DNA of 64,000 bases. Origin: Multifurca ochricompacta (lineage: Eukaryota > Basidiomycota > Agaricomycetes > Russulales > Russulaceae). Positions 21,664 through 33,400 of the stretch are shown one piece after another. Each line of letters starts with the position of its first letter. Position 1 is the stretch's first letter. Under the pieces are notes generated by a model. The model made no database searches and was not told the DNA's origin. It saw only the letters and a program-made list of their open reading frames with translations. Position numbers and translations under genes: made by a program. The DNA is taken from the NCBI GenBank assembly GCA_022496185.1, contig WTXG01000141.1:1-64000 (forward strand), written 5' to 3'.

Positions 21664-22781
21664 TAGTGTTTAAAAGTCCAGTCCAGTCCAGTTTTTTCAA
21701 TATATTTCATGTGGACTGGACTGGCAACTGGTCTATAGTAACTCAAATATACTGCAACTGCAGACTGGACTGCTTAGGACTGGTCCATACCAGTCTGGTT
21801 TTGGTCCAACAACCAGTTGCAACCAGTTTTCATGCAACCAGTTCAGAACTGGTCTGAACCAGTCTGAACTGGTCAGAGGTCAGTTCCCAGACACTTTCAA
21901 GACAAGAGATGTGCTAAAGTTAACCACATAAACTAAACTGTAGGAATATTGGTCATATATCATGGACTGGTTATTACAAGGAAAGATTAGATTAGATAAA
22001 GACAGAGCATTCTAATATAGATAACTACCATTGAAAACTGCACAGAATGCAGATAGTGATGGATGCATAAGGCTTAAGGCAATCAGAGACACTCAGAATT
22101 ATACATAGAGCAAGTATATTACTATTACTACTATCCTACAAAGTTTCAGATCAGATCATGCATCTGATCTGAAGTGAGACAAGAATCAGTTACAGTGACT
22201 CAAAAAGGTGATTCAATGATGCATCAGATTAAATTGCCTATATCTCCATGAATACCACTTATAATTACATAATTCCTTTTTTGGTATAAAGCTATTATGT
22301 ACATCTGCCAGGCCTACACCAAACACGTGGCTCTGTTTGGCCTAGCTTTGTTATTAATTTACAAATAACCAGAAAATGCCAAACATTGAATCACATTTTT
22401 GAGTCACTGTAACTGATTCTTGTCTCACTTCAGATTAGATGCATGATCTGATCTGAAACTTTGTGGGATAGTAGTAATAGTAATATACTTGCTCTATGCA
22501 TAATTCTGAGTGTCTCTGATTGCCTTAAGCCTTATGCATCCATCACTATCTGCATTCTGTGCATAGTTATCTATATTAGAATGCTCTATCTTATCTTATC
22601 TTTAAGGCACCAAAAAGACCAGTCTAGTCTGGTTTTTAGGCAGTCTATCATTGTTGATGGACTGCAGACTGCATGTGTGAAAAATTGGGGCAACTGCAAC
22701 TGGTGGTCCAGTTGCCATCAGTCTGGTCCAGTCCAGTTTGTGGTCTTTTTTCAGTCCAATGGACCAGACTTTTAAACACTA
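21664..22781. mobile_element. hAT-like foldback MITE
   Basis: A 1118-bp non-coding element with terminal inverted repeats starting TAGTGTTTAAAAGTC and flanking 8-mers CTTGCAAA (21656-21663) and CTCACAAA (22782-22789), which differ by two transitions. An 8-bp TSD and TAGTG ends are typical of the hAT superfamily. Subterminal regions (about 21675-21890 and 22615-22770) are packed with CCAGTC/GACTGG motifs, probable transposase binding sites. The interior is a second, longer inverted repeat, about 21985-22215 against 22390-22605. No transposase is encoded. Confidence 0.8.
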
Positions 22782-22849
22782 CTCACAAACATGGAGGCAA
22801 ATCACAGGTCCCAGTCAGAAATGATCTTCTGGGGAGCCCATAGTGTCAG

Positions 22850-24300
22850 TAGTGATTGTCAAGGGGTTTCATACCCACGCGGGTAAGCGCCGCGGGTTTT
22901 GCCGGGTACGGGTACGGGTATACAGCTCCCAACCCGTGGAAACCCGTACCCGCACGGCAGGTTTGGCAGGTATAGGCGCCAATTATGCATTGATAAGATC
23001 AGTAGAATTTCCGAGATAAAACACATCTGCAGTCACAAAAATACAAGATCTCATCTGATGTATGCTACAGGGTGGTGTTAAATATGTTCTAGTATTATCC
23101 TACAAAATATCAAAGCAGATTAACAGTGCGATGTAAAATAAAATCCTTATCAGTGATCCACTTTCTTGAAAACCATGATACATCTGTTTTATTAACGCAC
23201 GACCAATTCTGCCGGTCTGGCACTATCTAAAATACACTCTAGACTAATATAGACTATTCTATAATTTAATTATCAAATTACTTTATTGAAACAAGGCCTG
23301 CGTGTGTCTACAAGCTGCATGGGGCAGCGACTACATTGCATTGCATGGTGGTCTGACCTCCTTCCTATTAAGGAAGGTTGACTTAAACGCGCAGAAATGT
23401 GCATCCAGGGACTAGGACAGTCTGCTTGTATGAAATGAAACCAGAATAATAAAATAATAATGTAAATAAAGGATCCATTTAATCTTCTGAACATAAACCA
23501 ACAATTTTTGAGGAATCTTGAGTAGCCATAAATGAACGCATTGTGTCCAAGTGCTTATCTCCTTGACCGGGATGGCCCGGGCCATTTACCCGAAATGCGC
23601 AGAAATGCAAAGAACAGTCGCGCTCGTATAAAATTGAAACCAGAATAATAAAATAAAAATGGAATAATAAATTATCTTAATCTTATGAACATAAAATAGG
23701 AATCTTTGAGGGATCTTGAGTAGCCATAAATGAACACGTTGTGTCCAAGTGCATATCTCCTTGACCAGGATCTCCCGGGCCGGATCTCCGAAATGCATGA
23801 TGCAAGTAAAGAACTTGCACACGTTTCATTTTATGGGTAACCCAGGTATCAAAACAATTATCCAGGTGTTACCCCTACCAATTTCTATGTGTTCATCAAT
23901 TTTTTTTGCATTCTGTGTAATTATCTGACAGGCTATTCATCAATGTTCTATAACATCCTATCTAATCATTGCTGTATACTGGATTTTAGTTGTGCTTGTA
24001 TAAAATTGAAAGCAGAATAATAAAATAAAAATGGAATAATTAATTATCTTAATCTTCTAAACATAAAACAAGAGTCATTGAGGGATCTTAAGCAGCCACA
24101 AATGAACGCATTGTGTATCTTCTTGGTCCGGGAAGGCCCGGGCCGGTTATCCGAAATGCACGATGCAAGTAAAGAACTTGCACGTGTTTTCACAGGTGAC
24201 CCACGGGTAACCCGCAGGTTACCCGTACCCATCACTATGGGTACAGGTACGGGTACAGGTACCAACGAGGATACCCCAGGGTTACCCCTGCCAATCACTA
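22850..24300 (+). mobile_element. MITE A (hAT-like, TAGTGATTG family)
   Basis: A 1451-bp non-coding element beginning TAGTGATTGTCAAGG and ending CCTGCCAATCACTA. Both ends carry GC-rich GGGTAC/ACCCGT arrays (22910-22960 and 24190-24260). The interior has three diverged tandem copies of a roughly 200-bp unit (about 23424-23640, 23622-23825 and 23996-24190), each with ATAAAAT-GAAACCAGAATAA, then CATAAAA, then GAGTAGCC, then CCCGGGCC. No matching TSD: AGTGTCAG on the left, CTTAGCCT on the right. It truncates Gypsy-2 on the left and Copia-3 on the right. Confidence 0.82.
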
Positions 24301-24301
24301 C

Positions 24302-25957
24302 TTAGCCTGCATGCTGAACTCCCATCGCGTCTACAAACTTCTTGTGTTTCTTGCGGACAAGGCCCTTTGTCAACACGTCGGCAAGTTGCTCTTCCGTCAG
24401 CACATATTTCAATTTGATGACTTGGTTTTCACACATGTGCCTCAAGAAGTGATGCCTTATCTCGATGTGTTTGGTGCGATCATGGAACTCGGGGTTTCGG
24501 GCAACGGATATTGCAGATTGATTGTCCATGCAGAGGGTTGTTGGTGAGTCGCTTTTCTGGTGGATCTCAGCTAGTAACCGACGTAACCAGACAGCTTCTT
24601 TTGCAGCATGAGCTCCAGCAATATACTCGGCTTCAGTGCTCAATAGTGTGATGGATGGTTGCTTCTTAGAGCTCCAGCTAATGGCTCCTCCAGCAAGTAG
24701 GAAAACAAAACCCGATGTGGACTTCCGATCGTTCACGTCACTGGCCCAGTCAGCATCAACATAGCCGTACAGCTCAGTTCCCTTAGGTGCGTCACGTTTG
24801 AAGACAAGCTTCGCGCCGCTTGTAGCTCTAAGGTAATGGAAAGCGCGGTTTAGAGCTTGCTGATGCTCTTCCCCAGGGTTTGCAGCATGCCTCCCAAGCA
24901 CTGCAATAGTGTATGCTAGGTCAGGATGGGTGCCAAGCATAGGGTACATCAAGGCGCCGATTGCTTGCTGGTACCTTTTGACGTCAACTGTTGGTGAGTC
25001 AAGTTTCCTTAGATGCTTGTTTGCGAGGGTGGGGGTGCTAATGGGTCGCACGTCGGATTTGCCAAAACGCATCAAGATTTCTTCGATGTATTTTTCTTGG
25101 GAGAGCGCCATCCATCCAGCCTCGTGGTCACACATGATGTGCATCCCAAGAATCCAGGTGATTTCGCCCAGGTCAGTCATCTCATAGGCATTTCCGAGTG
25201 CCTCTTTGTCTTCATTGATCTCCTTTAGGTCCTTCGACACCATGGTGATGTCATCAATGTAGAGAGCAATGATAGAGGACTTTGCATTTCTGTGGCGGAC
25301 AAAAACTGCATGGTTGGCTTCGGTGCATTGGTATCCTATGTTTTCAAGCTTAGCTCTGATGTCTTGATACCAGATGCGGCCGCCTTGCTTTGTTCCATAG
25401 ACCGCCTTGATAAGTCGGAGTACCATCCCCTCGGGAACGTCAAAACCGGGAGGTGGCTCCATGTAAATTTCTTCCTTTAGTTTGCCATTCAGGTATGCTG
25501 ACTTCACATCCATTTGGTGAACTTCCAGGTTGTATTCAGTCGCTAGTGCGAGGATTGCACGAAGCAATGCAAACTTTGCCACTGGGGCGAATGTTTCATC
25601 ATAGTTGACTCCCTCGACTTGAGTGAATCCCTGTGCGATGATACGAGCCTTGTGCCTCAAGACCTCTCCAGTTGGCCCACGCTTCGTGCGGAACACCCAT
25701 TTGCTGCCAACCACCTTGTGCCCTGTGGGACGTTCGATGACTTTGTACACTCCCATGGCCTTGAATGATCGCATCTCTTCCTGGCAAGCAGCTTCCCATT
25801 TGCCGGCGTCAAGTCGTGCCATAGCTTCTTTGAAGGTGCATGGGTCACTTGCTAACTCAGGTTGTGCGATGTTGGCTTGCTCTGTAGGGTTCCCTTTTGT
25901 TTTGTAGGAACTAACAGAGTAACAAGGGTCATCGTCGTGGATAGGGGGGCGCGCAGT
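24302..25957 (-). CDS. Copia-3 reverse transcriptase and RNase H (open)
   Basis: An uninterrupted frame of 506 codons (24302-25822), the best preserved retroelement ORF in the window. RT begins MARLDAGKWEAACQEEM and has KVVGSKWVFRTKR, NYDETFAPVAKF, MDVKSAYLNGKLKEEIYMEP and the catalytic IALYIDDITMV. RNase H follows with LYGYVDADWASDVNDRKSTS, LLSTEAEYIAGAHAAKEAVW and DRTKHIEIRHHFLRH, and ends MGVQHAG next to the end of MITE A. It is only the C-terminal part of a polyprotein, with a TGA just upstream at 25958-25960, so it should not yield a working element by itself. Confidence 0.85.
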   Translation of the reverse strand, partial: TARPPIHDDDPCYSVSSYKTKGNPTEQANIAQPELASDPCTFKEAMARLDAGKWEAACQEEMRSFKAMGVYKVIERPTGHKVVGSKWVFRTKRGPTGEVLRHKARIIAQGFTQVEGVNYDETFAPVAKFALLRAILALATEYNLEVHQMDVKSAYLNGKLKEEIYMEPPPGFDVPEGMVLRLIKAVYGTKQGGRIWYQDIRAKLENIGYQCTEANHAVFVRHRNAKSSIIALYIDDITMVSKDLKEINEDKEALGNAYEMTDLGEITWILGMHIMCDHEAGWMALSQEKYIEEILMRFGKSDVRPISTPTLANKHLRKLDSPTVDVKRYQQAIGALMYPMLGTHPDLAYTIAVLGRHAANPGEEHQQALNRAFHYLRATSGAKLVFKRDAPKGTELYGYVDADWASDVNDRKSTSGFVFLLAGGAISWSSKKQPSITLLSTEAEYIAGAHAAKEAVWLRRLLAEIHQKSDSPTTLCMDNQSAISVARNPEFHDRTKHIEIRHHFLRHMCENQVIKLKYVLTEEQLADVLTKGLVRKKHKKFVDAMGVQHAG

Positions 25958-28592
25958 TCACTTTGGTCGGGTGGTGATAGGCGTTGGTGTCGATGTTGGT
26001 GCGGATGTGGGGGTCTCTGTGAGTGCACTTTCTACTTCACTGTCGCTACTTTGCTGAAGTTGGCTAGGGTTTTGCACTGGTGTATTAGGTAGCGGCTCTA
26101 TAATGTTTTTGTTTTTATTGCCCTCACTGGGCTCTGTATCGTCGAATTCAATGATGACTCTTTCACTGGCTGGCCCCCCTTCATTGAATACGATGTCGCG
26201 CGACTCGTAGAAACGGCCCATTGGGCGATGCACTAGACGATAAGCTTTGCGACTCCGAGCATACCCCAAGAATGTGCACAAGATGGACTGCGCACCGAGC
26301 TTGGTGCGATACTTTGCTGGGATGTGCACAAATGCTCTGCAGCCGAAAACACGCAAACGGGAAACATCAGGTTTATTGCCACTCCAAGCTTCATCAGGGG
26401 TGGAGTCCTCCAGGGCACGGGTGGGTGTGACATTGTGCAGATAAGCTGCGTACTCTAAAGTGTCATACCAGTAAGTGTCAGGCAAATCTGCATCAATGAG
26501 CATCGTCCGGACTTTATCAAGAAGCATCCGGTTCATGCGCTCTGCGACTCCATTATGCTGAGGTGTGTCCAGCGTTGTCATTTCGTGTTGGATGCCTTTG
26601 TCTTGTAGGAACCTCTGGGCCGCGGTGGCAATGTATTCACCCCCTCCATCCATGTGCAGCACTCTTACTCACTGACCTGTTTCGACTTCTGCACGAGCTG
26701 TGACAGAATTCTCCCTGCAACATTACTAATGACTTGACATTGTGTTTCACCGGTGTTTTGGCTTACTGAGGGCCTAACCCCTCCTAATTCTCCTTAGTTC
26801 TAGCTCATTCTACTGCACAACCATTTAGATACTACATCATAGTACTAGAACCTTCCATTTACTATGACATAGCTAGATCTACCTGTATTTAAAGCACAGT
26901 AAAGTAGAAGAGACAGACTAAGTCTGTTCTCTTGTGTTCAATCAAAGGTGCTTTGGACTTCATCAAATCCTCTCAGTTAGAGCCCCACTTGAACTCTCCA
27001 AGATGTGACTTGGAGAGCCTTCATCATCTTGAACTTGTTGCAGGACTTAGAGTCTCTGCCGTCGACCTCGAATCTCACACGCGTGCCCTCTGACTTCATC
27101 ATGGGCTTGACCAGAACTTGACTTTGCTGTGACCTAGAGCCTTGACTTATCTTGACGCGACTTGGGAGGCTAGCTCCCACACGATCCCCGACACAGTTCC
27201 GCACCTAACTGTGACATGAGCTACGAAGCGTTGTAGATGGTGAGTCACTTCGGATTTTTCGTGCAGGCCGGTGACAAAAACTCTTCGGGACTTATCATCC
27301 ACCCAGGTGACGAAATATTCAAATCCTTGGTGAGATCGTCGCGGCATCTTGCCACAGACGTCCAAGAAGATTTGCCCTAGGACTTGGGTTGATCTGGTCC
27401 CAGTTTCCCTCTGGATCTCAGTACGTGTTTGCTTCCCTTTGAGGCACGGTTCGCAGAGGACAGGTGGACTGGTTTTTGAGGTAATGTCCATCCCCTTAAC
27501 CATCCCCTTTCGCATCATTTGGAGAACAGCATCGACATTTAGATGGCCGAGGCAGCGGTGCCAGGTGTGTAGGTCAGCTTTCGCCACTGAGTGTCTTGCG
27601 ACCAAAGCTACATCATTATCCTCAGCTCCTTCAACTGGGAAAACATTGACCTGAGCGATCTGGACTCTCTCCGGAGCTACAGTGCGGGCATCCATCGTGT
27701 AGAGGTTGCCTTCGAGGTGGCCCTCACAGGTAAGCACTCCAGTCTGACTGTAGATCTGACAGGAGTTCTTGGTAAAATGCACATCGGCTCTGCAACTGGC
27801 AAGTTGGGCAACAGATAACAAGTTTCCATGCAGTTCTGGGACATATAGGACATCTTGGAGAATGGCATCACTCCACTTTCCATTTGCCATCATTCAGACA
27901 TGGATGCAACCGATCCCGGTGCCGAGGATACTGCTGTTGTCGCCTAAGACAATTTTTACTGGATTGGTGAGTGTTTTGAAATTGAAAAACCAGTTCCGAT
28001 GGGAGCACATGGTATGTGATGCTCCGGAGTCGATGATCCATCGCTGATTGAGATCGATGCGTGATGATAGGGCTTGTAGCACTTTGAACAGGAGTATGGG
28101 GCCGTCCCCTTGTGGTGCACTGTCACTGGCAGGTGCCTGGCCTCCAGTAAATGTGACTTTGGCTGTAGTGTTTGGGGGTTTCTGTGTATCATCTCCAGTG
28201 CTGCTCGCTTTGGCCTCATTTTCCTTCTCCAGTTTCCAACACTCTTCCACCACATGGCCATGCTTCTTACAGTGAGTGCAGTGTTTCTTTGTCTTCTCCT
28301 CTTCTGACTTTTCTTTTCCCTTTTTAGCTGTATTTGCCAAGTGCGCGAAGTAAGTGGTCACTCCAAGGCCCGATTCTTGAACGCGGCATTGTTCATCGAG
28401 AATTATTTGTGACTTGACATGCTCAATGGTAAGGGAAGAGGGGTTGGCTGTAGAAAGGATGGTTTTTAGAGTGGATAGGGAGGTTGGGAGTGAGGAGATG
28501 ATTGCGAAAGTGACGAGCTTGTCATCCAGTGGCAAGCCGATGTTGGATATGGTATGGGCAGCCCTGACAATGGCATTTATCTGGGGCTCGAG
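25958..28592 (-). pseudogene. Copia-3 gag, protease and integrase
   Basis: Partial gag (27894-28592) ends with a CCHC knuckle, CTHCKKHGHVVEEC (about 28230-28275), then protease RWIIDSGASHTMCS (about 28015-28055). After a TGA at 27894-27896 comes the integrase part (WHRCLGHLNVDAVL, then FVTWVDDKSRRVFV). Solo LTR S3 splits it at about 27216, and it resumes with VLHMDGGGEYIATAA and DTPQHNGVAERMNRM (26520-26660). TGA at 26669-26671 and at 25958-25960 are further breaks. In all three the protein context suits Arg, which would need only CGA to TGA. Confidence 0.82.
26699..27216 (+). mobile_element. Solo LTR S3
   Basis: A 518-bp solo LTR starting TGTGACAGAATTC and ending CACCTAACTGTGACA, inserted in Copia-3 integrase. 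The flanking 5-mers are CGAGC (26694-26698) and TGAGC (27217-27221), one C/T difference from a perfect TSD. A TATTTAAAG box lies near 26885. It belongs to the same family as S1. Confidence 0.82.
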
Positions 28593-29833
28593 TAGTGATT
28601 GTCAAGGGTTTTCATACCCACGCGGGTAAGCGCCACGGGTTTTGCCGGGTACAGGTACAGGTATATGGCTCCTAACCCGTGGAAACCCATACCCGCGCGG
28701 CAGGTTTGGCGGGTATAGGCGCCGATTATCCATTGACAAGATCAGTGGAATTTCCAAGATAAAACACATCTGCAGCCACAAAAATAAAAGATCTCATCTG
28801 ATGTATGCTACAGGGTATCTTTAAATATGTTCTAGTATTATCCTACAAAATATCAAAGCAGATCAACAGTGCGATGTAAAATAAAAGTGTTATCAGTGAT
28901 CTACATTCTTGAAAATCATGATGCATCTGTTTTATTAACGCACGACCAATTCTGCCGGTCTGGCACTATCTAAAATACTCTCTAGACTACTTTAGACTAT
29001 TCTATAATCTAATTATCAAATTAATTTATTGAAACAAGGCCCGCATGTGTCTACAAGCTGCATGGGGCAGCAACTACATTGCATTGCATGGTGGTCTGAC
29101 CTCCTTCCTATTAAGGAAGGTTGACTTAAATGCGCAGAATTGTGCATCCAGGGACCAGGACAGTCGTGCTTGTATGAAATGAAACTAGAATAATAAAATA
29201 ATAATGTAAATAAAAGATCCTTTTAATCTTCTGAACATAAAACAACAATTTTTGAGGAATCTTGAGTAGCCATAAATGAACGCATTGTGTCCAAGTGCTT
29301 ATCTCCTTGACCGGGATGGCCCGGGCCATTTATCCGAAATGCGCAGAAATGCAAAGATCAGTCACGCTCATATAAAATTGAAACCAGAATAATAAAATAA
29401 AATTGGAATAATGAATTATCTTAATCTTATGAACATAAAATAGGAATCTTTGAGGGATCTTGAGTAGCCATAAATGAACATGTTGTGTCTGAGTGCGTAT
29501 CTCCTTGACCGGGATGGCCCGGGCCGATTGTCCAAAATGCGCGATGCAAGTAAAGAACTTGCACGCGTTTCATTTTATGGGCAACCCAGGTATCAAAACA
29601 ATTATCCAGGGGTTACCCCTACCAATGTCTATGTGTTCATTAAATTTTTTGCATTCTGTGTGGTTATCTGACAGGCTATTCATCAATGTTCTATAACATC
29701 CTATCTAATCATCTCTGTATACTGGATTTTAGTTGTGCTTGTATAAAATTGAAAGCAGAATAATAAAATAATAATGGAATAATGAATTATCTTAATCTTC
29801 TGAACATAAAACAAGAGCCATTGAGGGATCTTA
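28593..29833 (+). mobile_element. MITE B, left part
   Basis: The same family and orientation as MITE A, starting TAGTGATTGTCAAGG. It is interrupted at 29833 by Copia-2 and resumes at 36177-36391 (next to the TSD TCTTA), ending CCAATCACTA. The two parts add up to about 1.45 kb, the length of MITE A. The left flank is GGCTCGAG and the right flank ATTAAATC, so no TSD is kept. Confidence 0.82.
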
Positions 29834-30461
29834 TGGAGGGAATAGACTATAGATAGGGGGTACCGGTGTTAGTCCAGTACGGCTAGCTGAATTTGCCAGT
29901 ACAGTTGGCGATAGCACAGAAATCGACCTGAGAGCAGAGCGAGCACAAATAAGAGTAAAAGCGATTGTTAGTTCGCTTTTGTGAGAACTAAGTTGAAGCA
30001 GACAGGTGGATAGAAAGGATCAAACTGGATAATTTATTTAAGACAAACTACTAGGGCTTTTATACAATTTAACTATAGGAGTAAATATAGGGGAGATAGC
30101 ACAGTAAAGTTGAAACTGCAGGCCAAAGATCTGGCTAGAGAATCATACAATGTAAACTACAAGTCAATCAGAATCAAATGCGAGGCAAGGAATGCAAGAA
30201 ACAGGGGTGCGCGAAAGAAGCGGATCTGTAATGTATAAATGTGTGGGTTTTAGTCGCGCTTGTATAAAATGAGACCGGAATAAAATGAGAATGGAAATAT
30301 AAAATGCATTAACTCTTCCAAACATAAAACCATAATTTTGAAGTAATCTTGAGTAGCTGCGAATGAACGCGGCGATAATCTTGTGTCCGAGTGCGATCTT
30401 GACACTCCTAAGATCCTTCTCCTCTAGCCGGGCCAGTCTGTCCGGAATGCGCAATGCAGCA
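29834..30461 (-). repeat. Copia-2 3' LTR
   Basis: A 628-bp LTR reading TGGAGGGAATAG...CGCAATGCAGCA on the plus strand. Its right half (about 30250-30461) is similar to the roughly 200-bp unit repeated inside MITEs A, B and C. It is next to the polypurine tract at 30462-30470. Confidence 0.92.
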
Positions 30462-30474
30462 CTCCCCTTCAAGC

Positions 30475-33400
30475 GCGACAAATCCCAAGGTTTTGAATGT
30501 GAGTAGCGACCTTGTACTTGGGAAGCACCTTCGTAAGGATGTTGTTACAATCTCTACCGAGCAACCCCATTTTCTTCCACCTCCCCAACAGCGACCCATC
30601 CCTGCCACCTACCTTGCACTTCATGATCACATCCCCGTCCTGGGACCCATCACGTGCCTTGCTCCCTTCCCCGTGACCTGCTTTGGACTTGTTGACTAGT
30701 TGTGTACCCATGATTGGCCCTTTATCTCTTATCTTGTTATCTCCTTATCTTTACGCTCGGACACTTACTTAATACCCTATCAGAAGCCCGACTTTACGCC
30801 GTCCGCTTCCGTATATTTGGGCCCACCTGACTCCGTTATCTTATCTATAGACACCCGTTCGATTACGTATATAAGTCCGCTGTAGCTACCTTGTAGACCT
30901 CAGACTCGACTTATTGAATACATCGGTGTTTGTCTTTCGGACTCTCCCTTGGACCCTTTGACTCGATCATCTCAGTGCTTTTGGCACTTTCTGCTCAACA
31001 TTGTCACTAGGGAACAGCCCCTTTGACTTTGACTCTCCCACTGAAACTCCAGAGGTCCTATTGACTTCTTATCTGAACACACGAACGAAGCTGTTGCACA
31101 AGTTGTGCAGTACGTCTCGCACCGGACGTAACAGATGTCCGTGGTCATGTCTTCTGTGGGACAATACTCGAGTTGAATTTGTTTATCGGTAATGGTTTGG
31201 CGAATAAAGTGGAATCGAATGTTGATATGTTTGGTGCGCGCATGGTAGTTGTCGTCTTCTGCAAGTCGAATTGCGGCTTGATTGTCACATAGTAGAGGTG
31301 TCGGAGTAAGGGTAATATCGAATAGGGACTTGAGAAGGCGTCGCATCCAAATGCACTCCTTGGCTGCATGAGTTGCGGCCACATATTCGGCTTCTGCAGT
31401 GGAAAGTGTAATTAGCTCTTGCTTTCGTGAAGCCCAAGAGACTGCTCCGCCGTCGATGAGGAAGGCGAAGCCGGATATCGCATGGCGGTGTTCTTGTGAC
31501 GCTCCATCTGCGTCCGTGTATCCAATAAGATCGTGCGCTTGATTACCATAAGTGAGTTTGTATGACTTGGTACCGTTGAGGTAACGAAAGATTCGTTTCA
31601 CCGCTTGCCAGTGAATTTCGCCTGGGTTTTCAAGGAATTGTGATAGTGTTGATACGGCGAAGGTGATGTCGGGTCGTGTGGCGACAGAGGCGTACATGAG
31701 GCTGCCAATAGCCTCGCGGTAAGGTGTTTTCTTCATATGCGCCGCTTCAGTAGCGTCGCTCGGTGCATTGGACTTGTTGTAGTATGCCCCTGAGACGATG
31801 GGGGTTGCATACAGTTTTGAATCGCTGAGTGCGAATCTGGCCAGAATGGTGTCGATGTAGGCTGTCTGGGAAAGTGAGATAGTTCGCGCATTACGGTTGC
31901 GCAAGATCTTGATGCCCAAGAGCCAATGGACTGGTCCAAGGTCCATGAGGGAGTAGCGGTTATTGAGCTTGTGCTTGTATTCGGTAATAAATGTTTTGCA
32001 GCTGCCTGTGATAACGCAATCGTCAACGTGGATTGCTAGGATAGTCAGGTGTCCTCTGCTGCGAGTGGAAAACACTCCGGGGTCGGCTTCATTGACGCGG
32101 AAGCCGAGATCGTTGAGAGCGCGGTACAGTGTGTTGTACCACTTGCGTCCGGCCTGCTTCAGGCCATAAAGGGACTTGTGTAAATGTTTGACGGACTCCC
32201 CTTGAGTGTCGTAACCGGGGGGTGATTGCATGTAGATGTCTTCGTTGTCGTCGAGCTCGCCGTTTAGATAAGCCCCGTTGAAGTCGAAGCTGTCGATCTC
32301 CCAGTCGTGTCGAGCGGCCAAGGTGAGGATAGTGCGAAGGCTTGCTAGCCTGGCAACGGGGGAAAAGGTGTCAAAATAATCCACCCCAAACCTCTGGGTG
32401 AATCCGCGAGCTACGAGTCACGCCTTGTACTTCTCGATGGTGCCGTCTGATTTCCGCTTGATGCGGAAAACCCATTTGCTGCCAACGATGTTCTTGCCAG
32501 CGGGGCACGGGACTGTAGACCAAGTTCCGGCCTTCTCAAGTGTGTCAATCTCGCGATCCATGGCTTCCTGCCATTTCGGCCAATCTTGCTGGGATTGCGC
32601 ATCTGAGAGTGTCTTCGGGTCGCCTTCTATATCGTTGATGGCGGCCTCCATAGCATCTTCGCAATCTGCGGAGTAAGCGAACTCGGGGGTTACAGCACTA
32701 GAGGCGCTGTATCTGGGCCAGTCAGGATGGTAGTACCGGCGTGCCTTTTCACTGCCAGTACTCGGGTCCTCTTGTTCTTCGTAAGGCGATGCTTCGCCTC
32801 TAAGCTTTCTGGTGATGTAGTATGATGGTTTTGAGGTGCGCGTTGACCTGCGTGTTGGTTCGGGTGCTGGTTCTTTGCTCTTGCCTTTGTCCCTCGGAGG
32901 TGGCGCCGGAGTCGGGGAGGGCGTATAGTAATCTTGTGCCTCTTCATCAGGCATTTCTTCTTCGCCGCTTTCTGTAGCGTATGGTGGTTGCGGCCTTGAG
33001 GGGACTGAGGGACAGAAGGTAGAGGGGAAGTGGTGGGTAGGAGAGGTGCCTTTTCGGAAGGCATTCCTCCTGGCGGGGAAGGTGTGGAGGCTCGCATGGT
33101 TGTTCTGGACAATGGCGTAGATGGCGTTGGGGGTGGTGCTGGAGCAGGAGGTGGTGGTGCCGGGGCTTGTACTTGCTGTGATGCAATAAAGCGCGGCACT
33201 TTGCTGTAGACCGTAACGTTAGGGTCTATAAACTTGACATTCCGCTCAACCGAGACGGAATTCTTGTGCGGCCAATAAATTCTGTGGGCATGAGTGCTAT
33301 CAGCATCGTATCCGACCCAGTGTGCTTCGATGCCGCGTGCGTCTAGTTTTGAGCCTGCATCGGAGTGGACCCAAACGCGTTGTCCCCATTCTGGAACATT

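Larger units (their letters stand above)
20441..22849 (-). pseudogene. Gypsy-2 integrase and chromodomain, interrupted
   Basis: This is the 3' part of a chromovirus pol, present as 20441-20905, 21416-21663 and 22782-22849 around two insertions. From right to left it reads KIISDWDL-x-FASMFVRAL, then ISTAYHPQTDGQSEQMNQW (integrase core), then the integrase C-terminal GPY/F-like part (QIGDQVWLEGHNIHMSHPMA, PQHHGPFLIKQKL), then chromodomain LIKWKGFPDS. Splicing out the two insertions restores the protein order exactly. A stop occurs in DL-x-FAS. The 5' end is cut by MITE A at 22850. It is a different family from Gypsy-1. Confidence 0.82.
24301..28592 (-). mobile_element. Copia-3: truncated Ty1/copia without LTRs
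   Basis: A 4.3-kb internal copia segment without LTRs, bounded by MITE A at its 3' end and MITE B at its 5' end, and interrupted by solo LTR S3 (26699-27216). The order on the minus strand is partial gag, protease, integrase, RT, RNase H. The gag frame is open into the edge of MITE B (LLEPQINAIVRAAH), so roughly the first hundred gag residues and the 5' LTR are missing. The RNase H stop codon lies directly at the MITE A end. Confidence 0.85.
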
